Origin: an uncultured Oscillospiraceae bacterium
Lineage (GTDB): Bacteria > Bacillota > Clostridia > Oscillospirales > Oscillospiraceae
NCBI GenBank assembly: GCA_958423465.1
Contig: CATZRD010000020.1
Span: 1 to 39,461 of the forward strand
DNA: 39,461 nucleotides
Reading direction: 5' to 3'
A model generated the notes under the pieces. The model was not told where the DNA came from. It saw only the letters and a list, made by a program, of their open reading frames with translations, and ran no database searches. A program made the translations under genes and the position numbers. Position 1 is the first letter of the stretch. Every line of letters begins with the position of its first letter. Shown piece by piece: positions 1-7,743 of this stretch.

Positions 1-66
1 AAAATAAGTGCGTCGGAGCTTATCAGCTCTTTCGCACATAATAATAAACTGCACGAAGTCCCCCTT

Positions 67-81
67 GGGGGGATTTCCCCC
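67..81. other. G/C hairpin upstream of the cooS promoter
   Basis: A run of six G (67-72) and a run of five C (77-81) are separated by ATTT, giving a short strong hairpin that abuts the -35 box of the cooS promoter. It could be the end of a terminator for a gene outside the window or a regulatory structure. There is no clear T-tract on either side, so its function is open. Confidence 0.25.
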
Positions 82-110
82 TTGCAATTTGGAGTGCTTT
101 TTGATAAAAT
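82..110 (+). promoter_or_regulatory. Sigma-A promoter for cooS-cooC-acsB
   Basis: TTGCAA (82-87), a 17-bp spacer and TAAAAT (105-110) form a near-consensus vegetative promoter. Transcription would start near 117, directly in front of the Rex-like palindrome at 123-140. Confidence 0.65.
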
Positions 111-122
111 GCGAGAGATGTA

Positions 123-140
123 TTGTGAAAAGTGTAACAA
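123..140. promoter_or_regulatory. Rex-like redox operator
   Basis: The 18-mer TTGTGAAAAGTGTAACAA reads as TTGTGAA, four bases, GTAACAA. The Rex consensus in Firmicutes is TTGTGAA/TTGTTAA-N4-TTAACAA/TTCACAA, so only one half-site position departs from it. It lies just after the predicted transcription start, where a bound repressor would block the promoter. Rex is known to release DNA at high NADH/NAD ratio. Assignment to Rex rests on the motif and position; no rex gene is in the window. Confidence 0.6.
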
Positions 141-218
141 TACGCCTTCATGAGAATTATATCGCGAGAGAAAGGAGCAGCGAGAGCACATCCCCACTGT
201 GCTTTCCACATTCCGGCT

Positions 219-2108
219 ATGAAACTGATCACTGTCGAGCAAATGGAAGCCGCTACCGAACGGCTGCTGGAAACCGGCCGTCAGGTAGGAGCAGACTCCT
301 GGCAGCAGCGCGTCAAGAACCAGACGCCCCACTGTAAGTTTGGTGAAGAGGGCGTCTGCTGCCGCATCTGCAGCATGGGTCCCTGCCGCATCACGCCCAA
401 AGCCCCCCGGGGCATCTGCGGCTGCGACGTCCACGGCATCGTGGCCCGCAACTACCTGCGCTTCACCGCCGGCGGCGCCGCCACCCACTCCGACCACGGC
501 CGCGAGATCTGCCACACCCTGTACCAGACCCACGAGGGCGGCAACTACACCGTAAAGGACCCCGAGAAGCTCAAGCGCATTGCCGGCGAGTGGGGCATCG
601 AGACCGAGGGCAAGGACATCTACGACCTGGCCCACGAGGTGGCCGAGACCGCCCTGATGGAGTACGGCAAGCCCTTCGGCAACTGCCGCTTCCTCAGCCG
701 CGCTCCGGAGCACACCCGCAAGCTGTGGCATGACGCGGGCATCGAGCCCCGGGCCATTGATCGTGAGGTCTCCCAGTCCCTGCACATGACCCACATGGGC
801 TGCTCCTCCCTGCCGGAGGCGCTGATCCGCCAGTCCCTGCGGGCGGGCCTGTGCGACGGCTGGGGCGGCTCCATGTGCGGCACCGAGTTCTCCGACGTGC
901 TCTTCGGCACCCCCAAGCCCATCGACACTACCGCCAACCTGGGCGTCATGGAGAAGGACATGGTGAACATCGTGGTCCACGGCCACGACCCCTCCCTCTC
1001 CGAGATGGTGGTCCACTACGCCCAGGATCCTGAGATGATCGCCCTGGCCAAGGCCAACGGCGCCAAGGGCATCAACATCTGCGGCGTGTGCTGCACCGCC
1101 AACGAGGTGGCCATGCGCCACGGCATCCCCATGGCCGGCAACTTCCTCCAGCAGGAGAACGTGGTCCTCACCGGCGCCTGCGAGGCCATCGTGGTGGACG
1201 TTCAGTGCATCTTCCCCGCCCTGGGCCCCCTGAGCAAGTGTTTCCACACCAAGTTCATCACCACCTCCGAGATCGCCCGGATGCCGGACAGCGAGTTCAT
1301 CCACTTCTCCGCCAAGAACGCCGGGGAGAACGCCAAGGCCATCGTGAAGATGGCGGTGGAGAACTTCAAGAACCGGAAGCCGGAGCTGGTACATATCCCC
1401 GACATGAAGACCAACGCCACCGTGGGCTACTCCGTGGAGGCCATCAAGAAGTGCCTGGACAGCGTCACCAACACCCAGGTGGACGTCACCGGCACCATGA
1501 AGCCCCTGGTGGAGTGCGTGAATTCCGGCGTGCTCCGGGGCGCCGTGGCCATGGTGGGCTGCAATAACCCCAAGGTCCGTCCTGATACCGCCCACATCGA
1601 GCTGATGAAGAAGCTGCTGGCCAACGACATCCTCGTGGTGGTCTCCGGCTGCTCCGCCCAGGCCGCCGCCAAGGCCGGCCTGCTGGACAAGGAGGCCAAG
1701 GAGTTCTGCGGCGACGGCCTCAAGCGGGTGTGCGAGCTGGTGGGCATCCCCCCCGTGCTGCACATGGGCTCCTGCGTGGATATCTCCCGTATGATGGTCC
1801 TGGCCTCCGACATCTCCAAGGACTCCGGCTGGAACATCTCCCAGATCCCCCTGGTGGGCTGCGCCCCCGAGTGGATGAGCGAGAAGGCCGTGTCCATCGG
1901 CAACTACGTGGTGGCCACCGGCATCGACACCTTCCTGGGCGTTGACCCCTACACCAAGGGCTCCACCGAGGTCACCGCCCTGCTCCAGGGCGAGCACGGC
2001 ATCAAGGACTGGGTGGAGGCCAACTACACCGTGGAGCTGGACATCGAGAAGCTGGGCGACCGGATGATCGAGGCCATCGAGGCCAAGCGCGCCGCTCTCG
2101 GCATCTGA
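219..2108 (+). CDS. cooS: Anaerobic Ni-Fe carbon monoxide dehydrogenase, catalytic subunit
   Basis: Catalyses CO + H2O to CO2 + 2H+ + 2e- and the reverse. Next to acsB it most likely supplies CO to acetyl-CoA synthase. From ATG 219 the product is 629 residues, normal for CooS/AcsA. Cluster ligands are visible: C39 and C47 (D cluster), C48, C51, C56 and C67 (B cluster). The active-site C cluster has the HGHDP histidine motif near 254-256, C291/C292 (GVCCTANE), C330 (DVQC), C448 (VGCNNP), C478 (SGCSAQ) and C519 (HMGSC). The SEKAVSIG lysine segment is also present. The start is uncertain: the only good Shine-Dalgarno-like AAAGGAG (171-177) lies 41 bases before ATG 219 and has no in-frame start at normal distance. 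An upstream in-frame ATG at 150 has no ribosome site. ATG 219 is chosen because family numbering of the N-terminal cysteines then matches. First gene of a three-gene operon. Confidence 0.95.
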   Translation: MKLITVEQMEAATERLLETGRQVGADSWQQRVKNQTPHCKFGEEGVCCRICSMGPCRITPKAPRGICGCDVHGIVARNYLRFTAGGAATHSDHGREICHTLYQTHEGGNYTVKDPEKLKRIAGEWGIETEGKDIYDLAHEVAETALMEYGKPFGNCRFLSRAPEHTRKLWHDAGIEPRAIDREVSQSLHMTHMGCSSLPEALIRQSLRAGLCDGWGGSMCGTEFSDVLFGTPKPIDTTANLGVMEKDMVNIVVHGHDPSLSEMVVHYAQDPEMIALAKANGAKGINICGVCCTANEVAMRHGIPMAGNFLQQENVVLTGACEAIVVDVQCIFPALGPLSKCFHTKFITTSEIARMPDSEFIHFSAKNAGENAKAIVKMAVENFKNRKPELVHIPDMKTNATVGYSVEAIKKCLDSVTNTQVDVTGTMKPLVECVNSGVLRGAVAMVGCNNPKVRPDTAHIELMKKLLANDILVVVSGCSAQAAAKAGLLDKEAKEFCGDGLKRVCELVGIPPVLHMGSCVDISRMMVLASDISKDSGWNISQIPLVGCAPEWMSEKAVSIGNYVVATGIDTFLGVDPYTKGSTEVTALLQGEHGIKDWVEANYTVELDIEKLGDRMIEAIEAKRAALGI

Positions 2109-2151
2109 CAGCAAACTTTTTCCCCCTGATCCCAAGAAAGAAGGATTTCCT

Positions 2152-2919
2152 ATGAAAGTCGCCATCACCGGCAAGGGCGGAGTGGGCAAGACCACCTTCG
2201 CCTCCACCCTCTGCCGCCTCTACGCCGACGAGGGCCGGAAGGTCCTGGCCGCCGACGTGGACCCGGACGCCAACCTGGGGCTGGCCCTGGGCCTCACCGA
2301 GGAGGAGGTCAATTCCATCGTGCCCGTCTCCAGGATGAAGGAGCTGGCCCGCCAGCGCACCGCCGCCAATGAGAGCAACACCTTCTATAAGCTGAACCCG
2401 GAGGTGTCCGATCTCCCCGACGAGCTGAGCCGGGACGTCAACGGCGTGAAGCTGCTGGTCATGGGCACCGTGGACACCGGCGGCAGCGGCTGCGTCTGCC
2501 CGGAGCATGTGATGCTCAAGGCCATCCTCTCCAACCTGGTGTTTCGCCGGGACGACGTGGTGGTCATGGACATGGAGGCCGGTCTGGAGCACCTGGGCCG
2601 GGGCACCGCGTCCATGATGGACCAGTTTGTGGTGGTCATCGAGCCGGGCGCCCGGTCGGTGCAGACCTACCAGCGCATCAAGCAGCTGGCGGCGGACATC
2701 GGCGTCACTCAGGTCCGGGTGGTGGCCAACAAGGTACGGGACCAGCGGGATGAGGAGTTCATCAGGGCCCATATCCCGGCGGAGGATCTGCTGGGCTTCA
2801 TCCACTACAGCGCCGACGTCATCGAGGCGGACCGCAACGGCCAGTCCCCCTATGACTACAGCCCCGCCGCCGTGGAGGAGATCCGGGCCATCAAGGCGAA
2901 AATGGACGCCGAACTATAA
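2152..2919 (+). CDS. cooC: CODH nickel-insertion accessory ATPase
   Basis: MinD/ArsA-type P-loop ATPase of 255 residues that helps load nickel into the CODH C cluster (and possibly the ACS A cluster). The N terminus has the deviant Walker A GKGGVGKTT (7-15). The switch aspartates appear as DVDPDANLG, and the CooC signature CxC is at C114/C116 (GCVCPEH), which in the family forms the metal site between two subunits. Walker-B-like VVVMDMEAGLEHLGRG follows. The start is supported by AGAAGGA about 7 bases upstream. It lies 43 bp after cooS and 50 bp before acsB, so co-transcription is likely. AcsF-type maturases are close relatives and cannot be separated by reading alone. Confidence 0.93.
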   Translation: MKVAITGKGGVGKTTFASTLCRLYADEGRKVLAADVDPDANLGLALGLTEEEVNSIVPVSRMKELARQRTAANESNTFYKLNPEVSDLPDELSRDVNGVKLLVMGTVDTGGSGCVCPEHVMLKAILSNLVFRRDDVVVMDMEAGLEHLGRGTASMMDQFVVVIEPGARSVQTYQRIKQLAADIGVTQVRVVANKVRDQRDEEFIRAHIPAEDLLGFIHYSADVIEADRNGQSPYDYSPAAVEEIRAIKAKMDAEL

Positions 2920-2969
2920 CGAGAGAAAGACTATTCTGCTGAGAGCAATCGTAAGGAGTGAATGAATCA

Positions 2970-5114
2970 GTGAAAACTTTATTTGAACGCGTTTTCGCCG
3001 GCAACGACGAGATGTACGCTCTGGCGGTCAAGGCCGTGGACGAGGCCATCGCCAAGGTGGGCGCCGACGCCCCCGCCACCTTCGGCGACACCGCCTACAG
3101 CCTGCCCTGCCTGTACGCCATGACCGGCAGGAAGGTCGCCACCGTGGGCGAGGCCAAGGACGCCCTGGAGACCACGATCAAGGATTTCATGACCCGCAAC
3201 AACCGCACCAAGGATATCTTCACCTCCGGTATCGCCACCGCCCTGTCCGCCGAGATCATCGAGCTGATGAAGTGGGCCGTCAACGGCGGCACCCCCTACG
3301 AGGACCCCATCATGGGCCACTTCACCGACGCCCAGGTCCGTGAGCTGGGCGTGCCCCTGGTCACCCGGGACATCCCCGGCGTGGCCGTCATCATCGGCGC
3401 CGCGCCCGACGCCGACGAGGGCGTGGCCCTGGTCAAGCAGTACCAGTCCCAGGGCATCTTCGTCACCCTGGTGGGCGGCATCATCGACCAGTGCGTGGCC
3501 GCCGGCATGAAGCTGGGCTTCAATGTCCGCTGCGTGGCCCTGGGCCATGACCTGAGCAGCGCCGCCCACGTGGTCAGCGTGGCCCTCCGCGCGGCCATCA
3601 TCTTCGGCAGCACCACCCCCGGCGACTACGAGGCCATGTGGCGCTACACCATGGACCGCGTGTTCGCCTTCGTCAACGCCTACGCCCCTGTGGACGACAT
3701 GACCGTGGCCTGCGGCGCCGGCGCCATCCAGCTGGGCTTCCCCGTTGTCACCAACGACACCGAGGAGAACAATATGTTCCGCATCCCCAAGAGCCTCATC
3801 ATCCAGCCCGACACCAGCAAGTTCAACACCACCTCCCTGGAGGCCCGGGACATCAAGATCAAGATCACCAATATCGACATCCCCGTGGCCTTCTCCTCCG
3901 CCTTCGAGGGCGAGATCGTCCGCCGGGGCGACATGCAGGTGGAGTTCGACGGCTCCCGCAAGACCGGCCTGGAGCTGGTCCGAGGCAAGGAGCTCAGCGA
4001 GATCGAGGATCACCGCTTCACCCTCATCGGGCCGGACTTCGACCAGTTTGAGGTGGGCAGCAAGGTGGACTTCTGCATCATCGCCGACGTGGCCGGCAAG
4101 AACATGAGCTCCGACTTTGAGTCCGTGTTCGAGCGGAAGTTCCACGCCTACATCAACTGCATGGAGGGCGTCATGCACACCGGCCAGCGGGACGTGATCC
4201 GCATCCGCATCAGCAAGGCCGCCTTCGCGGCGGGCCTGCGGGCCAGGCACTTCGCCGAGGTGCTGTACGCCAAGCTGAAGAGCGACTATGACGCCGTTAT
4301 CGACAAGTGCGAGGTCACCATCATCACCGATCCCGAGAAGTGCGCGGCCTTCCGCCACGAGGTGGCCATCCCCGCCTACGACAAGCGGGACGAGCGCCTG
4401 GGCAGCCTCACCGACGAGAACGTGGACCAGTTCTACACCTGCATCATGTGCCAGTCCTTCTCCCCCAGCCATGTGTGCATCGTCACTCCCGAGCGTCTGG
4501 GCCTGTGCGGCGCCGTGAGCTGGCTGGACGCCAAGGCCACCAACGAGCTGGATCCCTCCGGCCCCTGCCAGATCGTCCCCAAGGAGCACGTCATCGACGA
4601 GAACATGGGCCGCTGGGAAGAGGTCAACGAGGCCGTGGCCAAGTACAGCCAGGGCGCGCTGGAGTCCGTCACCCTGTACTCCATCATGGAGGACCCCATG
4701 ACCTCCTGCGGCTGCTTCGAGTGCATCTGCGGCATTGAGCCCTTCTCCAACGGCGTGGTCATCGTCAACCGTGAGCACGCGGGCATGACCCCCCTGGGCA
4801 TGACCTTCTCCGAGATGGCCTCCATGACCGGCGGCGGCGTGCAGACCCCGGGCTTCATGGGCCACGGCAAGCACTTCATCTCCTCCAAGAAGTTCATGAA
4901 GGCCGAGGGCGGCCTGGGCCGCATCGTCTGGATGCCCAAGGCTCTGAAGGACCAGGTGGCCGAGCGGGTCAACCAGACCGCCAAGGAGCTGTATGGCGTG
5001 GACAACTTCTGCGACATGATCGGCGACGAGACGGTCACCGAGGACGCTGAGACCCTGTTGGGCTTCCTCACCGAGAAGGGCCACCCCGTTCTCAGCATGG
5101 AGCCTCTGATGTAA
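2970..5114 (+). CDS. acsB: CO-methylating acetyl-CoA synthase (ACS) subunit
   Basis: Condenses CO, a methyl group from the corrinoid protein, and CoA to acetyl-CoA. It forms the alpha subunit of bacterial CODH/ACS. From GTG 2970 (MKTLFERVFAGN) it has 714 residues, close to the 729 of the Moorella enzyme, so the N-terminal CODH-contact domain is present. A-cluster ligands are complete: C491, C494, C503 and C513, with exactly the spacing 3/9/10 of the Moorella ligands, and the C580-G581-C582 motif that binds the two nickel ions. The GTG at 2958 is also in frame but overlaps the ribosome site AAGGAG (2953-2958), so 2970 is preferred. No acsC, acsD or acsE follows; a hairpin closes the operon, so the corrinoid protein and methyltransferase must lie elsewhere. 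Confidence 0.96.
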   Translation: MKTLFERVFAGNDEMYALAVKAVDEAIAKVGADAPATFGDTAYSLPCLYAMTGRKVATVGEAKDALETTIKDFMTRNNRTKDIFTSGIATALSAEIIELMKWAVNGGTPYEDPIMGHFTDAQVRELGVPLVTRDIPGVAVIIGAAPDADEGVALVKQYQSQGIFVTLVGGIIDQCVAAGMKLGFNVRCVALGHDLSSAAHVVSVALRAAIIFGSTTPGDYEAMWRYTMDRVFAFVNAYAPVDDMTVACGAGAIQLGFPVVTNDTEENNMFRIPKSLIIQPDTSKFNTTSLEARDIKIKITNIDIPVAFSSAFEGEIVRRGDMQVEFDGSRKTGLELVRGKELSEIEDHRFTLIGPDFDQFEVGSKVDFCIIADVAGKNMSSDFESVFERKFHAYINCMEGVMHTGQRDVIRIRISKAAFAAGLRARHFAEVLYAKLKSDYDAVIDKCEVTIITDPEKCAAFRHEVAIPAYDKRDERLGSLTDENVDQFYTCIMCQSFSPSHVCIVTPERLGLCGAVSWLDAKATNELDPSGPCQIVPKEHVIDENMGRWEEVNEAVAKYSQGALESVTLYSIMEDPMTSCGCFECICGIEPFSNGVVIVNREHAGMTPLGMTFSEMASMTGGGVQTPGFMGHGKHFISSKKFMKAEGGLGRIVWMPKALKDQVAERVNQTAKELYGVDNFCDMIGDETVTEDAETLLGFLTEKGHPVLSMEPLM

Positions 5115-5146
5115 AAGCGCTCCTTTCTCATGAAGGTTTTTATTCG

Positions 5147-5174
5147 GTGGCCGCGCCCCCAGGGGCGCGGCCAC
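5147..5174 (+). terminator. Hairpin terminator after acsB
   Basis: Perfect G/C-rich inverted repeat, arms 5147-5159 and 5162-5174, with a two-base apex that opens to four in practice. It is 32 bases after the acsB stop. The downstream T-tract is weak (ATTTCC), so termination may be partial. Confidence 0.55.
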
Positions 5175-5197
5175 TGGCCATTTCCTGACGAACCGGC

Positions 5198-5226
5198 TTG
5201 AAAAAACGGCCGGTTTGTGCTATGAT
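5198..5226 (+). promoter_or_regulatory. Promoter of the PfkB kinase gene
   Basis: TTGAAA (5198-5203), 17-bp spacer, TATGAT (5221-5226). An imperfect inverted repeat AACCGG (5191-5196) / CCGGTT (5210-5215) straddles the -35 box and could be an operator. Confidence 0.65.
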
Positions 5227-5255
5227 GGGAAAAATCGTGTTTTGGAGTGTGTGTC

Positions 5256-6176
5256 ATGATTTATACCATTACCACGAATCCCTCTCTGGACTACACCGTG
5301 GAGGCTGATCTGGCGCCGGGCCGGGTAAACCGCACCCGCAGCGAGACCATCTACCCCGGCGGCAAGGGGATCAATGTGGCCGTCATGCTCCACCGGCTGG
5401 GGATGGAGACCACCGCCCTGGGCTTCGCCGCGGGGCGCATCGGGCAGGCCATCCGGGATCTGCTGGACGATCAGCAGGTCCCCCACGAGCTGATTCAGCT
5501 GGCCGGGGGACAGAGCCGGATCAACGTGAAATTCCGTAGCACCGCCGGGATGCCGGAAACGGCGGTGAACGGCCTTGGGCCGAAGCTGACCCGGGAGGGT
5601 ATGGACCGGATGCTGGCCCGGCTGCGGACCCTCTCCCCGGAGGACTGCGTGGTCATCTCCGGCTGGGCCCAGTCCATCCCCTTCTATCTGGATCTGCTGG
5701 AGCTGGCCAACAGCGCTGGGGCCACCACGGTGCTGGACTGCAGCGGCGAGGCCCTGTGGCAGTGCCTGAAGCGCCGCCCCTTCCTCATCAAGCCCAATCT
5801 GACGGAGCTTGGCTCCCTCTTCGGCGTGGAGGATCTGGAGCTGTCGGAGGCCATCGAGCTGGCCATGCGGCTCCAGGACGAGGGCGCCAGAAATGTGCTG
5901 GTGTCCATGGGCAGCTCCGGCGCCTTCCTCCTCACCGAGGACCGCCGCCTCTTCACCGCCGACGCCTGCAGCGGCACGGTCATCAGCACCGTCGGCTCCG
6001 GTGACGCCCTGGTGGCGGGCTTCCTCACCGGCTGGAAGAAAACCGGGGACTATGTGAAGTCCCTGCGGCTGGGGGCGGCCGCGGGCTGCGGCTGCGCCTT
6101 CTGCGACTGGCTGTGCTCCGGCGACGACGTGCTGGCTCTGGTGGAGCGCATCCACGTGGAGGAAGTCACGCTATAA
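5256..6176 (+). CDS. PfkB-family 1-phosphofructokinase / tagatose-6-phosphate kinase
   Basis: Ribokinase-family sugar-phosphate kinase of 306 residues, starting at ATG 5256 (MIYTITTNPSLDYTV) eight bases after TTGGAG. The N-terminal TNPSLDYT and the PGGKGINVA signature place it in the FruK/LacC branch. The C-terminal GSGDALVAGFL is the nucleotide/anion-hole motif, with its catalytic aspartate present although the usual GAGDS is GSGDA. The likely reaction is ATP phosphorylation of fructose-1-phosphate or tagatose-6-phosphate to the 1,6-bisphosphate. No PTS permease, DeoR regulator or aldolase is adjacent and the gene has its own promoter and terminator, so the substrate cannot be fixed from context. 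Confidence 0.88.
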   Translation: MIYTITTNPSLDYTVEADLAPGRVNRTRSETIYPGGKGINVAVMLHRLGMETTALGFAAGRIGQAIRDLLDDQQVPHELIQLAGGQSRINVKFRSTAGMPETAVNGLGPKLTREGMDRMLARLRTLSPEDCVVISGWAQSIPFYLDLLELANSAGATTVLDCSGEALWQCLKRRPFLIKPNLTELGSLFGVEDLELSEAIELAMRLQDEGARNVLVSMGSSGAFLLTEDRRLFTADACSGTVISTVGSGDALVAGFLTGWKKTGDYVKSLRLGAAAGCGCAFCDWLCSGDDVLALVERIHVEEVTL

Positions 6177-6195
6177 GGCTAAAAAACAGCGCAAA

Positions 6196-6227
6196 ATACC
6201 CGCGTCGGGCAAAACCGGCGCGGGTAT
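6196..6227 (+). terminator. Terminator between the kinase and lipoprotein genes
   Basis: Arms ATACCCGCG (6196-6204) and CGCGGGTAT (6219-6227) are followed by a T-rich stretch (GTTGTATTCTTC). An A-rich stretch before the stem means it may also serve the convergent lipoprotein gene. Confidence 0.7.
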
Positions 6228-6240
6228 GTTGTATTCTTCT

Positions 6241-6987
6241 TTATTCTGCGTCCGCTGTCAAAAGGCCCGCCTGCTTCTGGGCCAGGAGCATACGAAATCC
6301 CTCGGGAAAATGCTCCGCGTTGTCCGGGAAGATGTCGCTCTGCGTCCCAAAATACAGCAGCGGTTCGTCAGACTCCGCCGTCAGGGCCAGCACCGTGTCC
6401 GGTCCCAGGACCAGCCAGCCGTCCTCCCCCACTCCCATGCCGTCGTAGAGACCCAGCTCGGTCCCCTCCGTGGGCAGCAGGGAGAAGGTCAGGGTGTAGA
6501 CCAGATACGGCGTCCCGTCCCGCAGGTAAACGCCGCCGGGGACCAGCGCGTCGATTCGGTAGTCCGCGAAATACGAGGACGCCGCCGTCTTCCCGCCGTT
6601 GTTCTGCTGGAAGCGCTCCGCCCAGGGCAGATACCGCTGAGAGATGTAAAGCCCGGCCTGCTCCTCCGCCTGCTCCTGAATGCCTTCAAAATATGCCTCC
6701 GGGGTCGTGCCCTCCGGCAGGAAGAGGAGGTCTCCGCAGTCCGCCACCGGGGCCCACTGGTCGTCGTGCTCCTCCTTGAGGAGCTGGTCGTACCGCTCCA
6801 GCTGCTCCTCCGTCGGGGCGGCCTGCTCCGGCGTCTCCTGAGAGGCGTTCTGCTCCGGCAGCTCCATGTCGGCGGTGGCCGGGGCCTTTGCCGGGGGATC
6901 GTTCGCCGGCTCCCCCGCCCCGCAGCCCACCATCAGAGCGGCCAGGAGCACCGCCAGCAGCGCCCGCCATCTGTTCTCTCTTGTCAT
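6241..6987 (-). CDS. Putative lipoprotein of unknown function
   Basis: Protein of 248 residues with a type II signal peptide: a short basic start (MTRENRWR), a hydrophobic core and the lipobox LMVGC with the lipidated cysteine at residue 22. A Pro/Ala/Glu/Gln-rich linker (about 23-65) follows, then a globular domain rich in acidic and aromatic residues. It should sit on the outer face of the cytoplasmic membrane. The ribosome site GGGAGGA lies about 7 bases before the start. Monocistronic, with its own near-consensus promoter at 7050-7078. I do not recognise the domain; the acidic, Tyr/Phe-rich C-terminal half gives no catalytic motif. Confidence 0.8.
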   Translation of the reverse strand: MTRENRWRALLAVLLAALMVGCGAGEPANDPPAKAPATADMELPEQNASQETPEQAAPTEEQLERYDQLLKEEHDDQWAPVADCGDLLFLPEGTTPEAYFEGIQEQAEEQAGLYISQRYLPWAERFQQNNGGKTAASSYFADYRIDALVPGGVYLRDGTPYLVYTLTFSLLPTEGTELGLYDGMGVGEDGWLVLGPDTVLALTAESDEPLLYFGTQSDIFPDNAEHFPEGFRMLLAQKQAGLLTADAE

Positions 6988-7049
6988 GTTCCATCCTCCC
7001 TGTTCCGGCGGCCCCTCCCGCCCGGTTGGCGGTCCAGGTCCTCGATTTC

Positions 7050-7078
7050 AGTATATCTGCCCCCGCTGGCCCTGTCAA
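7050..7078 (-). promoter_or_regulatory. Promoter of the lipoprotein gene
   Basis: On the minus strand TTGACA (7078-7073), 17-bp spacer, TATACT (7055-7050). Consensus -35 and good -10. Confidence 0.75.
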
Positions 7079-7121
7079 CTGCTTTTTCTTTACAGGCCCG
7101 CGGGGCCGGGGCTGTCCGCCG

Positions 7122-7304
7122 TTATCCGTTGTACTGGTACTGGCGGGCGGAAACGGTGATATTCAGCGTCCTGCCGGCCAGCGCCGTCACTTCCGTCAAA
7201 ACATGATTCTCAAGGCTGTTGGTTGCGTATGCGGGGGAAGCGATCATCGAAAACAGAAAACAAGCTGTGCAAAGCAATGAAAAGCATCGAGCAAAGGATT
7301 TCAT
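7122..7304 (-). CDS. Small secreted protein (60 aa), possible truncated paralogue of its neighbour
   Basis: Starts with a good signal peptide (MKSFARCF, hydrophobic core, SPAYA cleavage site) and a strong ribosome site AAAGGAGG five bases before ATG, 11 bp after the preceding secreted protein. The mature part is only about 32 residues. It shares the pattern NSL...LAG....I..SA with the 135-residue neighbour (NSL...LEAGEVVTIRAT) and then stops where the neighbour continues into its DVEFGV core. This suggests either a shortened duplicate that is still translated or a decayed gene. Function unknown. GC is lower than in the flanking housekeeping genes. Confidence 0.6.
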   Translation of the reverse strand: MKSFARCFSLLCTACFLFSMIASPAYATNSLENHVLTEVTALAGRTLNITVSARQYQYNG

Positions 7305-7315
7305 ATTTGCCTCCT

Positions 7316-7723
7316 TTAATAATTTATAAATCCAGACGTGCTGATGTCATCCCCAGAATTGTTGTATACCGCCAGTCTATAATACCCTTTTTGATCGACT
7401 TCAAATGATTCGTCAAAGGCACCCTTTTCTGCGCTCAGCCCGTAAAACAGTCCATCCGGTGCGATCACACCGAATTCAACGTCTGCCGAGGTTGGAGAGT
7501 ACGTCGCCCGAATGGTCACTACCTCGCCCGCCTCTAAGGGAAAGTTCTTACCGGACTGCACCAAACTGTTGGCGGGAACAGTCAAATTAAATTTTCCTGT
7601 CGCCCTTACAGAGGATATCTCTGTCTTCGGGTCGCTGCCTTCCAGCGCCAAGGCACTCCCCCCGACGCTGGATATTGCGATAATCAACGTCAGGATAATG
7701 CACAAAATTCTTTTCAGACGCAT
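7316..7723 (-). CDS. Small secreted protein (135 aa), unknown function
   Basis: ATG 7723 is chosen because AAGGAGG lies seven bases upstream; an in-frame ATG at 7750 overlaps the previous gene's stop and has no such site. A typical signal peptide (MRLKRILCIILTLIIAISSVGGSALA) leads to a mature domain of about 108 residues with no transmembrane segment. It looks all-beta, with alternating hydrophobic residues (VVTIRATY, DVEFGVI, GYYRLAVYNNSG). Known for this kind of protein: exported, possibly cell-wall or peptide-binding; this is weak. Second gene of an operon led by a membrane-bound XRE regulator. Confidence 0.75.
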   Translation of the reverse strand: MRLKRILCIILTLIIAISSVGGSALALEGSDPKTEISSVRATGKFNLTVPANSLVQSGKNFPLEAGEVVTIRATYSPTSADVEFGVIAPDGLFYGLSAEKGAFDESFEVDQKGYYRLAVYNNSGDDISTSGFINY

Positions 7724-7743
7724 AGTCCTGTCCTCCTTCTCAG

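Noticed and set aside
150..218. Extended N terminus of CooS from ATG 150
   Set aside because: No ribosome site before 150, it would start ten bases after the operator, and the extra 23 residues have no counterpart in the family.
2979..5174. A 731-codon open frame antisense to acsB
   Set aside because: It mirrors acsB codon bias (rich in His, Gly, Val, Ala) and has no recognisable domain or ribosome site.
6226..7206. Plus-strand open frame opposite the lipoprotein gene
   Set aside because: Arg/Leu/Gln-rich translation without motifs; the minus-strand protein has promoter, ribosome site and lipobox.
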